A stretch of 64,000 nucleotides of DNA from WHSW01 sp963828755. GTDB taxonomy: Bacteria; Actinomycetota; Thermoleophilia; Solirubrobacterales; 70-9. Shown here one piece after another: positions 29,159-37,474 of the stretch (position 1 is the stretch's first letter; every line of letters starts with the position of its first letter). The position numbers and the translations under genes were made by a program. Below the pieces are notes generated by a model. That model did not search any database. It was given only the letters and a program-made list of their open reading frames with translations, and was not told the origin of the DNA. The stretch covers positions 1-64,000 of the forward strand of contig CAWHFY010000003.1 in the NCBI GenBank assembly GCA_963828755.1. The letters run 5' to 3'.

Positions 29159-29680
29159 ATCATCGATAGAACCGAGCTGGGCTCGTATATCAGGGCGAAT
29201 GGGCGTTGGCTGTATTACGCGACAGCCGAAGAATCGCTCGACGGGATCCAGGACTCGGGTATCGAGTTGGGCGCCGAGGCCGGTCGCTCCAACGAAGGCC
29301 GTCGCGTGTGGCGCCCTCGCTCAGATCGGATCTATCTGTCGATCCTCGCGGTATGTCACCGTCGCCAGCGAGACGCGGAAGTCCCGCTGGGCACCGCTCG
29401 CGTCGACCTTGCCCAGCTCGACCCGGATCGGATCGGAGCGGATGAGGATCTGGTGGAGAGGGCGTGGCACGCGGGCGAGCGGTGGGTCGTTGTGCCCCCG
29501 CCGTCAAATGAGGGTGCGCGAACTGACGGGGCGCTCGCGGACTGGGCGGAAACAACACCGGGGTTCGATAGCACGGAAGTGACCGCCAAGTCTCTGTGGG
29601 GCGGGGGGATCTCCTACGCGAATGCGGTGCCAGCCGCCGCCGTCCAAGCTGTGGATAGGCGCGGGTACCGTCGGGGCTAG
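29159..29680 (+). CDS. ADP-ribosyltransferase-fold-like protein (start unclear)
   Basis: A 170-residue frame ending at the TAG at 29678-29680. The order of motifs suggests the ART/2'-phosphotransferase-like fold: R-W-L-Y-Y-A-T-A-E-E-S-L near residue 18, an I-Y-L-S strand near residue 60, VPLGTARVDLAQLDPDRIGA as the middle beta-hairpin, and GGGISYANAVPAAAVQAVDR at the end. Proteins with this layout include uncharacterised toxins and NAD-processing enzymes. The base composition is slightly less GC-rich than that of neighbouring genes. No ATG, GTG or TTG occurs in frame between the MFS stop and 29159, so an indel or an ATC start (ATCATCGAT) must be assumed. The family assignment is by motif order only. 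Confidence 0.4.
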   Translation: MIDRTELGSYIRANGRWLYYATAEESLDGIQDSGIELGAEAGRSNEGRRVWRPRSDRIYLSILAVCHRRQRDAEVPLGTARVDLAQLDPDRIGADEDLVERAWHAGERWVVVPPPSNEGARTDGALADWAETTPGFDSTEVTAKSLWGGGISYANAVPAAAVQAVDRRGYRRG

Positions 29681-29698
29681 TCGCCTGAAGACCTGGGG

Positions 29699-30706
29699 TC
29701 AGGTCCACTCGGGACCGAACAGCGGCGGGCGCGAGACGATCGGCTTCAGCAGCAGCGCCTCGCGGGCGCGGTCGGCGATCCCGCTTGCGGTCAGGCCGAA
29801 GTGCTCCATGCACGCCTCGCCGGTGCCCGAGATGCCGAACTCGTCGCCCATCCCGACCGCGAAGATCGGCACGGGGTGCTGCTCGGCGGCGACCGTGCGG
29901 ACCGCGTCGGCAAGCCCGCCGGCGACCCGATGCTCCTCGGCGGTCACCGCGACGCCGGTCTTCGAGAGCGACTCGAGGATCGGTGCGGAGGCCAGCGGCT
30001 TGATGATCGCGACGTTGATCACCTCGGCCTCGATCCCATCCTCGCGCTCCAGCGACTCGGCCGCCTCGAGCGCCCGCCAGACCATGTGTCCGGTGGCGAT
30101 CAGGGTGATGTCGGAACCCTCACGGATCACGTCGACGCCGTTGCCCATCGTCTCCGGGATCTCCTCGTAGACGATCGGGGTCGCCGGGCGGCCGAAGCGC
30201 ATGTACATCGGCCCGTCGTTGACCTCATAGCTGTCGATCACCGCGCGATAGGCCTGGTTGTAATCAGCCGGCACGACGACCTGCATCCGCGGCATCGCCC
30301 GCATCAGCGCGATGTCCTCGATCATCTGGTGCGAGGCGCCGTCCTCGCCGAGCGAGACGCCGCCGTGCGAGGCGCCGATCCGGACCTTGAGCTCGTTGTG
30401 CGCGATCCCGAGCCGGACCTGGTCGTACACGCGGCCGGAAGCGAAGATCGCGAAGGTCGACGCGTAGGGGACCTTCCCGGTCGCCGCCAGCCCGCAGGCC
30501 ATCGACATCATGTTCGCCTCCGCGGCGCCGCAGTTGAAGAACCGTTCCGGGTGATCCTTGGCGAACTTGACCGACATCGTCGAGCAGGCGAGGTCGGCGT
30601 CGAGGGCGACGATCTCGTCGTGCTCGTCCCCGAGCGCGGTCAGCGCGTCGCCGTAGGCCTGGCGGGTCGCGATCGGCTCGGTCTTCGGCTCGGCGGCGAC
30701 GCTCAT
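29699..30706 (-). CDS. Transketolase, C-terminal subunit
   Basis: 335 residues. It holds the pyrimidine-binding and C-terminal domains of a split transketolase: NCGAAEANMMSMACGLAATG, with the catalytic Glu, GASHGGVSLGEDGASHQMIE, the MPRMQVVVPADYNQAYRAVI loop, and the C-terminal domain (IATGHMVWRALEAAESLERE). With the N-terminal subunit it transfers two-carbon ketol units between sugar phosphates using thiamine diphosphate. It begins at the ATG at 30706, two bases after the stop of its partner, so both chains come from one message. Confidence 0.92.
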   Translation of the reverse strand: MSVAAEPKTEPIATRQAYGDALTALGDEHDEIVALDADLACSTMSVKFAKDHPERFFNCGAAEANMMSMACGLAATGKVPYASTFAIFASGRVYDQVRLGIAHNELKVRIGASHGGVSLGEDGASHQMIEDIALMRAMPRMQVVVPADYNQAYRAVIDSYEVNDGPMYMRFGRPATPIVYEEIPETMGNGVDVIREGSDITLIATGHMVWRALEAAESLEREDGIEAEVINVAIIKPLASAPILESLSKTGVAVTAEEHRVAGGLADAVRTVAAEQHPVPIFAVGMGDEFGISGTGEACMEHFGLTASGIADRAREALLLKPIVSRPPLFGPEWT

Positions 30707-30708
30707 CG

Positions 30709-31632
30709 CTACTCGCCCTCGTCGCGGGTCGCGTGTACGGCCTTGGTCTGCTGCTCGAGGCGCGCCTCGAGCTCCTCGAGCGCCTCGGCGGCCAACTCCG
30801 GGCTCGGGGGCTTGCCGTGGAAGCCGAAGCGGCCCTCCATCGCCGAGACGCCCTTGCCCTTCTTGGTCTGGCAGACGATCGCCGCCGGCCGGTCGAGCGT
30901 GCGGCTGCGCTCGAGCGCCTCGACCACCGCGGCCATGTCGTGGCCGTCGATCTCGACCGCGTCCCAGCCGAAGGCCTCGAACTTGGCGCGCACGTCGCCG
31001 GTGTCCATGACCTCCTCGGTGGTGCCGTCGGTCTGCAGATGGTTGTAGTCGACGATCGCGGTCAGGTTGCTCAGCCCGTAGTGGGCCGCGGCGGTCGCCG
31101 CCTCCCAGGTCTGGCCCTCCTGACAGTCGCCGTCGGAGAGCAGGCCGAAGACGTGCGCGGTGTCGTCGAGACCGTCGAGGCGCAGCGCCAACGCGATCCC
31201 GAGGCACATCGAGAGCCCCTGGCCCAGCGAGCCGGTCGAGACCTCGACCCCGGCGGTGCGGTGCATGTCGGGGTGACCCTGAAGCTGGGCGCCGATCTTG
31301 CGGAGCCCCATCAGATCCTCGAGCGGGAAGTAGCCGTGTTGGGCGAGCGCCGCGTACTGAATCGGCGCCGCGTGGCCCTTGCAGAGGACGAAGCGGTCGC
31401 GCTCGGGCCAGTCGGGGCGCTCGGGGTCGTGGCGCAGGACGCGGTAGTAGAGCGCCGCGACGATGTCGGCTGCCGACAGCGACGAATCGAGGTGCCCGGA
31501 CTTCGCCACGGCGAGCATGCGCACGCACTCGGCGCGCAGCACGGTCGCCCAGCGCTCGAGCTCGGCGATCGACGGCTCGGCGTCGGTGCGCGCGGGAGGC
31601 TTGGGGTCGGGCACCGGCCTCAGGTGGGTCAC
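30709..31632 (-). CDS. Transketolase, N-terminal subunit
   Basis: About 307 residues from a GTG at 31632 (VTHLRPVPDPKPPARTDAEP). An upstream extension of the frame has no family similarity. The diphosphate- and metal-binding motif is LLSDGDCQEGQTWEAATAAA, followed by NLTAIVDYNHLQTDGTTEEV, where the Asn completes the site. Substrate-phosphate His residues lie in AVAKSGHLDSSLSAADIVAA and LCKGHAAPIQYAALAQHGYF. It works only with the downstream C-terminal subunit. It is transcribed divergently from the lipoprotein gene. Confidence 0.92.
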   Translation of the reverse strand: MTHLRPVPDPKPPARTDAEPSIAELERWATVLRAECVRMLAVAKSGHLDSSLSAADIVAALYYRVLRHDPERPDWPERDRFVLCKGHAAPIQYAALAQHGYFPLEDLMGLRKIGAQLQGHPDMHRTAGVEVSTGSLGQGLSMCLGIALALRLDGLDDTAHVFGLLSDGDCQEGQTWEAATAAAHYGLSNLTAIVDYNHLQTDGTTEEVMDTGDVRAKFEAFGWDAVEIDGHDMAAVVEALERSRTLDRPAAIVCQTKKGKGVSAMEGRFGFHGKPPSPELAAEALEELEARLEQQTKAVHATRDEGE

Positions 31633-31727
31633 GTCCGCGAGGTTAGAGGCTGCGGTGCTCACCGGAGGCAACGTATGGGAGGCGGCGGATGGCAATCGCC
31701 GCGCCGATCTCCGCAAAATGCAGGTTG

Positions 31728-32390
31728 ATGAGAGCGACGACGATCCCGACCTCGATCCTGGCCGCGGCAGCGCTGGCGCTGGGCGGCTGCGGCGGCGGCG
31801 ATCCCGCCGAGCCGTCGACCACCACGGTGGCGCTCCCGCCGAGCGGCTCGACGACGACGTCGACCACAACGACCGCCGGCCCGCCCGCGGCGCCCCCGGC
31901 GGCCGAGCAGCCACCCGGCCCGGCCGAGACGGCGACCGACGACCCGCGCGTCAACGAGGTCGAGCGCCGGGCGGCACGGGCCGCGCGGGACTACATCGAG
32001 GCGATCGACGCCCGCGACGGTGCCAGGGTGTGCGCGCTGCTCAGCTCGGGATCGCTCGGCGAGCTCGAGCCGCCGCGCCCCCGCGGGGACTGCGCCGCCA
32101 CGATCGAGGCCTCGCTCGGCTACCGCGACCCACGCGGGCTGCCCGTGTGGAAGAGCAGCCGTGCGGTCGAGGTGAGGGTGGCCGAGCTGAGCGGCGACGG
32201 GCGGCTCGCCAAGGTAATCGCGACCGTCGCGACGAGCTACTCGGACCGCGACGAGGAGTCGATCGAGGACGACATCATCTACCTGGCCCGGGTCGGCGAC
32301 CGCTGGCTCGTGGCGAAGCCGAGCGCGACCCTTTACCGTGCGGTTGGCGTCGCCGACGTCCCCCCATCGGTGCTCTCACCTCCCCGCTGA
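31728..32390 (+). CDS. Lipoprotein with NTF2-like/unknown C-terminal domain
   Basis: 220 residues from the ATG at 31728. The lipobox is A-L-A-L-G-G-C at about residue 20, so the mature protein is lipid-anchored. After the Cys comes a Thr/Ser/Pro-rich linker (PSGSTTTSTTTTAGPPAAPP) spanning the cell surface, then an alpha+beta domain beginning RAARDYIEAIDARDGARVCA and ending DIIYLARVGDRWLVAKPSAT. This pattern recalls NTF2-like domains of actinobacterial lipoproteins. It is followed after 105 bases by an ABC transporter; co-regulation is possible but not shown. Confidence 0.75.
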   Translation: MRATTIPTSILAAAALALGGCGGGDPAEPSTTTVALPPSGSTTTSTTTTAGPPAAPPAAEQPPGPAETATDDPRVNEVERRAARAARDYIEAIDARDGARVCALLSSGSLGELEPPRPRGDCAATIEASLGYRDPRGLPVWKSSRAVEVRVAELSGDGRLAKVIATVATSYSDRDEESIEDDIIYLARVGDRWLVAKPSATLYRAVGVADVPPSVLSPPR

Positions 32391-32495
32391 CCCGGGTCCG
32401 GGGAGGCCCAGGGTCACGGTGGGGCGATCCCCGATTGTGGTTCGTCCACGCCCCGGCGACCATGCACGCCAGCCATAGAGATCGAAAGGAAGAAC

Positions 32496-33245
32496 GTGAG
32501 CCAAGCCGCCACCCAGGCACCAACCAACGTGATCGTCAGCGCCACCGACCTGCAACGGACCTTCGGCGAGGGCGAGGCGGCGGTGCGGGCGCTCGACGGC
32601 GTCTCGGTCGAGTTCCCCGCCGGACGGCTGACCGCGATCATGGGCCCATCGGGCTCCGGCAAGTCGACGCTGATGCACTGCCTCGCCGGGCTCGATCGCC
32701 CGACCTCTGGCAAGGTCGTGATCGACGGCATCGACCTCTCCGGCCTCGATGACGGCGAGCTCACCGAGCTGCGCCGCGACAAGGTCGGCTTCGTCTTTCA
32801 GTTCTTCAACCTGCTGCCGGTCCTCGATGCGCGCGAGAACATCCTCCTGCCGCTGAAGCTGGCCGGCCGCGACACCGACCAGGCGCGCTTCGACCGCCTG
32901 GTCGACGCGATCGGGATCGGCGACCGGCTCGATCACCGCCCGGCGGAGCTCTCCGGTGGCCAGCAGCAGCGGGTCGCGATCGCGCGGGCGCTGATGAGCG
33001 AGCCGTCGGTGGTCTTCGCCGACGAGCCGACCGGCAACCTCGACTCGCGCTCCAGCGAGGAGGTGCTCTCCCTGCTGCGCACCGCGGTCGACGAGTTCGG
33101 ACAGACCGTGGTCATGGTCACCCACGAGCCGGCCGCGGCGGCGGTCGCCGACCGGGTCCTGGTGCTGGTCGACGGCCGGATCGTGGAGGACCGCGAGGCG
33201 GGGACGGCGGGGGAGATCCTCGACCTGATGAAAGAGGTCGGTTGA
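32496..33245 (+). CDS. ABC transporter ATPase, MacB/LolD type
   Basis: 249 residues with Walker A GPSGSGKST, Q-loop FQFFNLLPVLDARENI, signature LSGGQQQRVAIARAL, Walker B VVFADEPT followed by GNLDS, and the switch His in VMVTHEP. The GNLDSRSSEEVLSLL stretch marks the LolCD/MacB/FtsE-related class that works with FtsX-like permeases by mechanotransmission. A GAAAGGA site precedes the GTG start at 32496. Its stop overlaps the start of the permease (TGATG), so the pair is one transporter. Substrate unknown. Confidence 0.93.
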   Translation: MSQAATQAPTNVIVSATDLQRTFGEGEAAVRALDGVSVEFPAGRLTAIMGPSGSGKSTLMHCLAGLDRPTSGKVVIDGIDLSGLDDGELTELRRDKVGFVFQFFNLLPVLDARENILLPLKLAGRDTDQARFDRLVDAIGIGDRLDHRPAELSGGQQQRVAIARALMSEPSVVFADEPTGNLDSRSSEEVLSLLRTAVDEFGQTVVMVTHEPAAAAVADRVLVLVDGRIVEDREAGTAGEILDLMKEVG

Positions 33246-35800
33246 TGGGGGCAATCGCCCGCCGAAATCTCTCCGAGCGCAAGCTGAGGACGGTCCTGAC
33301 GTCGCTGGCGATCGTGCTCGGCGTGATGATGGTCGCCGGCACCTACGTGCTCACCGACACGATCGACCGCTCGTTCGACCGCATCTTCACGCAGTCCAAC
33401 GAGGGCGTCGACGCGGTCGTCACCGCCAAGGAGGCGATCGAGACCGACGATGGGACCACGCCTTCGTTCAGCGAGGGCGTGCTCAAGCGGGTGCAGGCGA
33501 CCGACGGCGTCGAGGCCGCCGAGGGCTCGATCGCCGACCCGCAGGTGTCGATCATCGGCTCCGACGGCGAGCCCCGCGGCGGCAACGGCGCCCCCAGCCT
33601 CGGGTTCTCGGTCAGCAAGCCCTACAGCGACCGCTTCGACCCGCTCGAGTATGTCGACGGCGGCCCGCCGACCCGCGACGATCAGGTCGTTGTCGACAAG
33701 GCGTCCGCCGACGACGAGGGATTCGAGGTCGGCGACCAGGTGACGATCGCCGGTCGCGCCGCGACGCGCCAGTACACGCTGAGCGGGATCGCGACCCTCG
33801 GCGACGTCGACTCGTTCGGCGGCGCGACGATCGCCGTCCTCACCCTCCCGCAGGCGCAGCTGCTGACCGGCAAGGAGGGCGAGCTCGACCAGATCTCGGT
33901 CGCCGCCGCGCCCGGGGTAACGCCCGAGCACCTGGCCGCGAACCTGAAGGCGGCGCTGCCGGACGACCTCGACGTCAAGACCGGAGCCCAGAACGTCGAG
34001 TCCCAGCGCGACGACATCAGCACCTTCACCGGCTTCCTGAAGACGGCGCTGCTGATCTTCGCCGGCGTCGCCCTGTTCGTGGCCGCGTTCCTGATCTTCA
34101 ACACCTTCTCGATCACCGTCGCCCAGCGGACCCGCGAGTTCGCGATGCTGCGCACGCTGGGCGCCTCGCGGCGCCAGATCCTCGCGAGCGTCGTCCTCGA
34201 GGCCTTCCTGATCGGGCTCGGCGCAGCGATCGTCGGGGTCGCGCTCGGCATCGGGTTCGCGAAGGTGATCGGCAGCCTGTTCGCGGCGCTCGGCATCGAC
34301 CTGCCGAACACCGGGACCGTGGTCGAGCCACGGACCGTGATCGTCGGCCTGCTCCTCGGCACCGGGATCACCGTGCTCGCGGCGCTGATGCCGGCGCGGC
34401 GCGCGACCAAGGTCGCGCCCGTCTCCGGGCTGCGCGACGGGGTCGTGCCCCAGACAACCAGCGAGCGCCGCAGGCGCACCGCGGCCGGGGTCGTGCTCAC
34501 CGGCCTCGGCGCGGCGGCGATGGCGCTGGGGATCTTCGGCGCGCTCGACCCGGGCGAGGCCTGGGTCGGCGTCGGGGCAGTCGGCGTCTTCCTCGGCGTC
34601 GCCCTGCTCAGCCCGCTGCTCGTCACCCCGATCGCCTCGGTCGTCGGGGCGCCGCTCGAGGCCGTCGGCGGGGTGCCCGGCAGGCTGGCCCGCGAGAACG
34701 CGATCCGCAATCCCGGCCGCACCGCGTCGACGGCCGCGGCGCTGATGATCGGGCTGGCGCTGGTCTCGTTCGTGGCCGTGTTCGCGGCGGGGATCCGCGG
34801 CTCGATCGACGATGCGATCGACAAGACGCTGACCGCCGACCTGATCCTCTCCAACGACGACGGCTTCTCCGATATCCCGATCGGCACCGTCCCGGCGGTC
34901 TCGAAGATCGACGGGGTCGAGGTCGCCTCGCCGCTGCGGTTCACCCAGGACGAGGTCGACGGCAAGGACGGGACCCTGACCCTGATCCAGCCGAGCACCG
35001 CGGCCGACGTGCTGCGCCTCGACTGGGACGACGGCTCCGACGAGCTGCTCACCAACCTGGCGCCGGACGAAGCGGTGGTCGACAGCGGCTTCGCCGACGA
35101 CAACCAACTCGGCGTCGGCGACAGCTTCGACGCGAAGACGGCGAGCGGCCGGACGCTCACCCTGACCGTGGTCGGCACCTTCACCGACAACAGCGACTTC
35201 ATCGGCGACTACGCGGCCTCCGACGCGAACGCCGCCGCCTACAACGAGCTCAAGAACGCGACCAACGTGTTCCTGACCCTGGCCCCGGACGCCGACGTCG
35301 GCGCCGTCCGCACCCAGATCGACGAGCTGCTGGCAAACCAGTTCCCGACGGTCCAGTCACAGGACCAACAGGAGCTCAAGGACTCGATCGGCGAGCAGCT
35401 CAACCAGCTGCTCGGGATCATCTACGCACTGCTCCTGCTCTCGGTGATCGTCTCGCTGTTCGGGATCGTCAACACCCTGGCGCTGACGATCCACGAGCGC
35501 ACCCGCGAGCTCGGGCTGCTGCGCGCGGTCGGCACCTCGCGGCGCCAGGTGCGGCGGATGGTCCGCTACGAGGCGGTGATCACGGCCCTGATCGGCGCCC
35601 TGCTCGGGCTCGTGCTCGGGGTCCTGTTCGCCGTCCTCGTCAGCCGCCCGCTCGCCGACGAGGGGTTCACGCTCTCGATCCCCTTCGGCCAGCTGGTCGG
35701 CCTGCTCGTGCTGGCGGCGCTGGCCGGGGTGCTGGCAGCGATCGGCCCGGCCCGCCGGGCGTCGCGCCAGGACGTGCTCGAGGCGCTCGCCTACGAGTAA
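33245..35800 (+). CDS. FtsX/MacB-type ABC permease, duplicated
   Basis: An intact 851-residue protein. A first helix (TVLTSLAIVLGVMMVAGTYV) is followed by a large extracellular domain and three helices (LLIFAGVALFVAAFLIFNTF; FLIGLGAAIVGVALGIGFAK; VIVGLLLGTGITVLAALMPA). Then comes a repeat of the same plan: a membrane segment (LMIGLALVSFVAVFAAGIRG), a second extracellular domain, and the final three helices (IIYALLLLSVIVSLFGIVNT; AVITALIGALLGLVLGVLFA; QLVGLLVLAALAGVLAAIGP). Two copies of the FtsX signature (FAMLRTLGASRRQILASVVL; LGLLRAVGTSRRQVRRMVRY) confirm an internal duplication. Such permeases move lipoproteins, peptides or drugs from the membrane outward. Confidence 0.92.
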   Translation: MGAIARRNLSERKLRTVLTSLAIVLGVMMVAGTYVLTDTIDRSFDRIFTQSNEGVDAVVTAKEAIETDDGTTPSFSEGVLKRVQATDGVEAAEGSIADPQVSIIGSDGEPRGGNGAPSLGFSVSKPYSDRFDPLEYVDGGPPTRDDQVVVDKASADDEGFEVGDQVTIAGRAATRQYTLSGIATLGDVDSFGGATIAVLTLPQAQLLTGKEGELDQISVAAAPGVTPEHLAANLKAALPDDLDVKTGAQNVESQRDDISTFTGFLKTALLIFAGVALFVAAFLIFNTFSITVAQRTREFAMLRTLGASRRQILASVVLEAFLIGLGAAIVGVALGIGFAKVIGSLFAALGIDLPNTGTVVEPRTVIVGLLLGTGITVLAALMPARRATKVAPVSGLRDGVVPQTTSERRRRTAAGVVLTGLGAAAMALGIFGALDPGEAWVGVGAVGVFLGVALLSPLLVTPIASVVGAPLEAVGGVPGRLARENAIRNPGRTASTAAALMIGLALVSFVAVFAAGIRGSIDDAIDKTLTADLILSNDDGFSDIPIGTVPAVSKIDGVEVASPLRFTQDEVDGKDGTLTLIQPSTAADVLRLDWDDGSDELLTNLAPDEAVVDSGFADDNQLGVGDSFDAKTASGRTLTLTVVGTFTDNSDFIGDYAASDANAAAYNELKNATNVFLTLAPDADVGAVRTQIDELLANQFPTVQSQDQQELKDSIGEQLNQLLGIIYALLLLSVIVSLFGIVNTLALTIHERTRELGLLRAVGTSRRQVRRMVRYEAVITALIGALLGLVLGVLFAVLVSRPLADEGFTLSIPFGQLVGLLVLAALAGVLAAIGPARRASRQDVLEALAYE

Positions 35801-35824
35801 CGCGGCGCGGCGCGCGCGCGGCGA

Positions 35825-35875
35825 AACCGTGCGGTGGTCGCGGGCCGGCCGAGTGTGCGGTCTGAGCGCACGGTT
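35825..35875. repeat. 9-bp inverted repeat with nested hairpin
   Basis: AACCGTGCG (35825-35833) pairs perfectly with CGCACGGTT (35867-35875). The loop contains a smaller GTGCG/CGCAC alternative that shares the right arm. It lies 25 bases after the permease stop and could end the plus-strand transcript, though no U-run follows. The element CCGGCCGAGTGT in its loop recurs at about 35889-35900, so two hairpins here share a duplicated segment. Confidence 0.5.
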
Positions 35876-35897
35876 CCGGGTCGCGGACCGGCCGAGT

Positions 35898-35932
35898 GTC
35901 GTCTGAGGCACGCTTCCCGGGTCTCAGACGAC
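35898..35932. terminator. Perfect 10-bp hairpin between convergent genes
   Basis: GTCGTCTGAG pairs perfectly with CTCAGACGAC around a 15-base loop. It is placed between the ABC permease and the convergent CcdA-like gene, where a bidirectional terminator is expected. No long U-run follows on either strand, as is usual in high-GC actinobacteria. Confidence 0.55.
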
Positions 35933-35935
35933 TTC

Positions 35936-35971
35936 GGCGCGCGTCGGGCGGCGCGCGTCGGGTGGCGCGCG
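35936..35971. repeat. 14-bp direct tandem repeat
   Basis: Two copies of GGCGCGCGTCGGG(C/T), followed by a partial third copy (GGCGCGCG). This short GC repeat abuts the hairpin in the 233-base convergent gap 35801-36033, which has no gene. Its significance is unknown. Confidence 0.45.
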
Positions 35972-36033
35972 ACTGCGGTTGACGGCCTCATAGTGCGGCG
36001 CGGCCCGCTGGCGTCGCGGCCGCGTCGCGTCGC

Positions 36034-37452
36034 TCAGCGCGCGACCGAGAGGATGCGCTGGCGCGGCTTCGTGCCGTGGATCTGGGTGACGTAGGCGCGC
36101 TTGTCGGAGAGCGCCGTCGACCAGAGGGTGCCGCCGCGGCGTGAGAGCAGCGTCTTGCCGGGCTTGTGGCGGCCCGCGCGGGTGAGCTTGAGGCGGTCCG
36201 CGCGGCGGGTGTTGCGGACGTACAGCAGCGACTTGCCGCGCAGCGACGGGTTCGAGAGGCCCTCGGTGCGCGAGCGCAGCAGGGTCGACTTCGCCCGCTT
36301 CGGGTGCTTGGTCCCGAGCACCCTGCGGACGATCACGTTCTCGCGCGGGGTGGCGCGCGCGTAGACGAGGCGGTTGTCATCGAGGCTCGGGCGGCCGAGC
36401 TGGCCCGCGCCGCCGGCGCGGCCGAGCGACTGCTCCGGCCCGGGGTTGGCCGGATCGGCGACGTTTCGCGCCCGCATCAGGTCGCGCCCGTGCCGGCGCG
36501 AGCGCCAGACGACCCAGTGTCGCGACACCGCGACGGCGTCGGCGCCCGCGGCCGGGATCCGGCCGACCACGGTCAGGTCCTTGCCGGACAGGAGCCGGAT
36601 CTGACCGCCCGCGATCACCGCGGCGCGGCCGTCGCCGAGCGCCGGATCGGTGCCCGGCAGCGCGACGTCGCGGCCGGCGCGGCGGATGAACCCGGAGCCA
36701 TCGGGGCGCTGGAAGGCTACGTCGCCCGATCCCACCGACGGGTCGGCGGCGGGCTTCGCCTCGATGTGCGCGGCGCCGGCGGGCGAGGCGACGACGAGCG
36801 CCGCCGCGGCCGCGAGCAGCGCCAGCCCGTCGCCGAACCGAAAGCCGCGGTAGATCGCCGGCCGTCCGGCCATCGCCTCGGTCACCCGGATCCCGGCGTC
36901 GCGGTCGGCGATCGGCGCGACGGCGACGATCGGAAGCGCCCGCCCGACCCCGAAGGCGATCCCGATCCCGATGCCGATCGCCGGGTCGCCGAGCGCGAAC
37001 GCGATTCCGGCGAGCGCGAAGACGCCGAACGTGAGGACGAAGGTCGTGAACCCGAGCCCGAGCAGGACGCCGTAGAGCGCCGCCGCGACGGGCATCGGCA
37101 TCACCCGGCGCCAGTGCTCGGGTAGCTGGCGGCGCAGCTGCGGCAGGATCGGGACGCCGCGCAGCTCGGCGATCGCCGCAGCGACCGCGACCGCCGCGGC
37201 GGCGATGTAGGCGACCGTCTGGTCGGCGCCCTGCAGCAGCGAACCGAGCCAGGCGAGCGAGCCGAAGGTCAGCACGCCGCCGACGAGCGCGCCGACCGCA
37301 AACGTCGCGCAGGCGGCGAGGGTCGTCGCGCGCCCACCGGTGTGGCCGACCGGGCCGATCGTCTCGATCATCGAGAAGCCGCACGGCGACCACGTCCCGC
37401 AGAGGCCGGCGAGCAGCGCCGCCGCCGCGATCGCAAGCTCGAGCCCGCTCAC
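36034..37452 (-). CDS. CcdA/DsbD-like membrane domain fused to a beta-propeller-like domain
   Basis: 472 residues from a GTG at 37452. Residues 1-225 hold about seven helices. The first carries a CcdA-like redox motif (AGLCGTWSPCGFSMIETIGP, Cys18 and Cys24), with a further Cys at 48. The Cys that CcdA normally has in its fourth helix is absent. From about residue 235 the chain is soluble and Gly/Arg-rich, with repeated units of about 40 residues ending in short strands (AVSRHWVVWRSRRHGRDLMR; SLDDNRLVYARATPRENVIV; SLRGKSLLYVRNTRRADRLK). This resembles blades of a beta-propeller facing the outside. Its place directly after the MauA-like gene (22 bases) suggests it delivers reducing power to, or interacts with, that protein. 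The propeller assignment is by eye. Confidence 0.6.
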   Translation of the reverse strand: MSGLELAIAAAALLAGLCGTWSPCGFSMIETIGPVGHTGGRATTLAACATFAVGALVGGVLTFGSLAWLGSLLQGADQTVAYIAAAAVAVAAAIAELRGVPILPQLRRQLPEHWRRVMPMPVAAALYGVLLGLGFTTFVLTFGVFALAGIAFALGDPAIGIGIGIAFGVGRALPIVAVAPIADRDAGIRVTEAMAGRPAIYRGFRFGDGLALLAAAAALVVASPAGAAHIEAKPAADPSVGSGDVAFQRPDGSGFIRRAGRDVALPGTDPALGDGRAAVIAGGQIRLLSGKDLTVVGRIPAAGADAVAVSRHWVVWRSRRHGRDLMRARNVADPANPGPEQSLGRAGGAGQLGRPSLDDNRLVYARATPRENVIVRRVLGTKHPKRAKSTLLRSRTEGLSNPSLRGKSLLYVRNTRRADRLKLTRAGRHKPGKTLLSRRGGTLWSTALSDKRAYVTQIHGTKPRQRILSVAR

Positions 37453-37474
37453 CGGCGATCTCCGAGCGCCGCGA

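Noticed and set aside
32933..35107. Long minus-strand frame opposite the ABC transporter
   Set aside because: Low-complexity Arg/Asp/Gly-rich sequence without motifs. The plus-strand ATPase and permease are intact.
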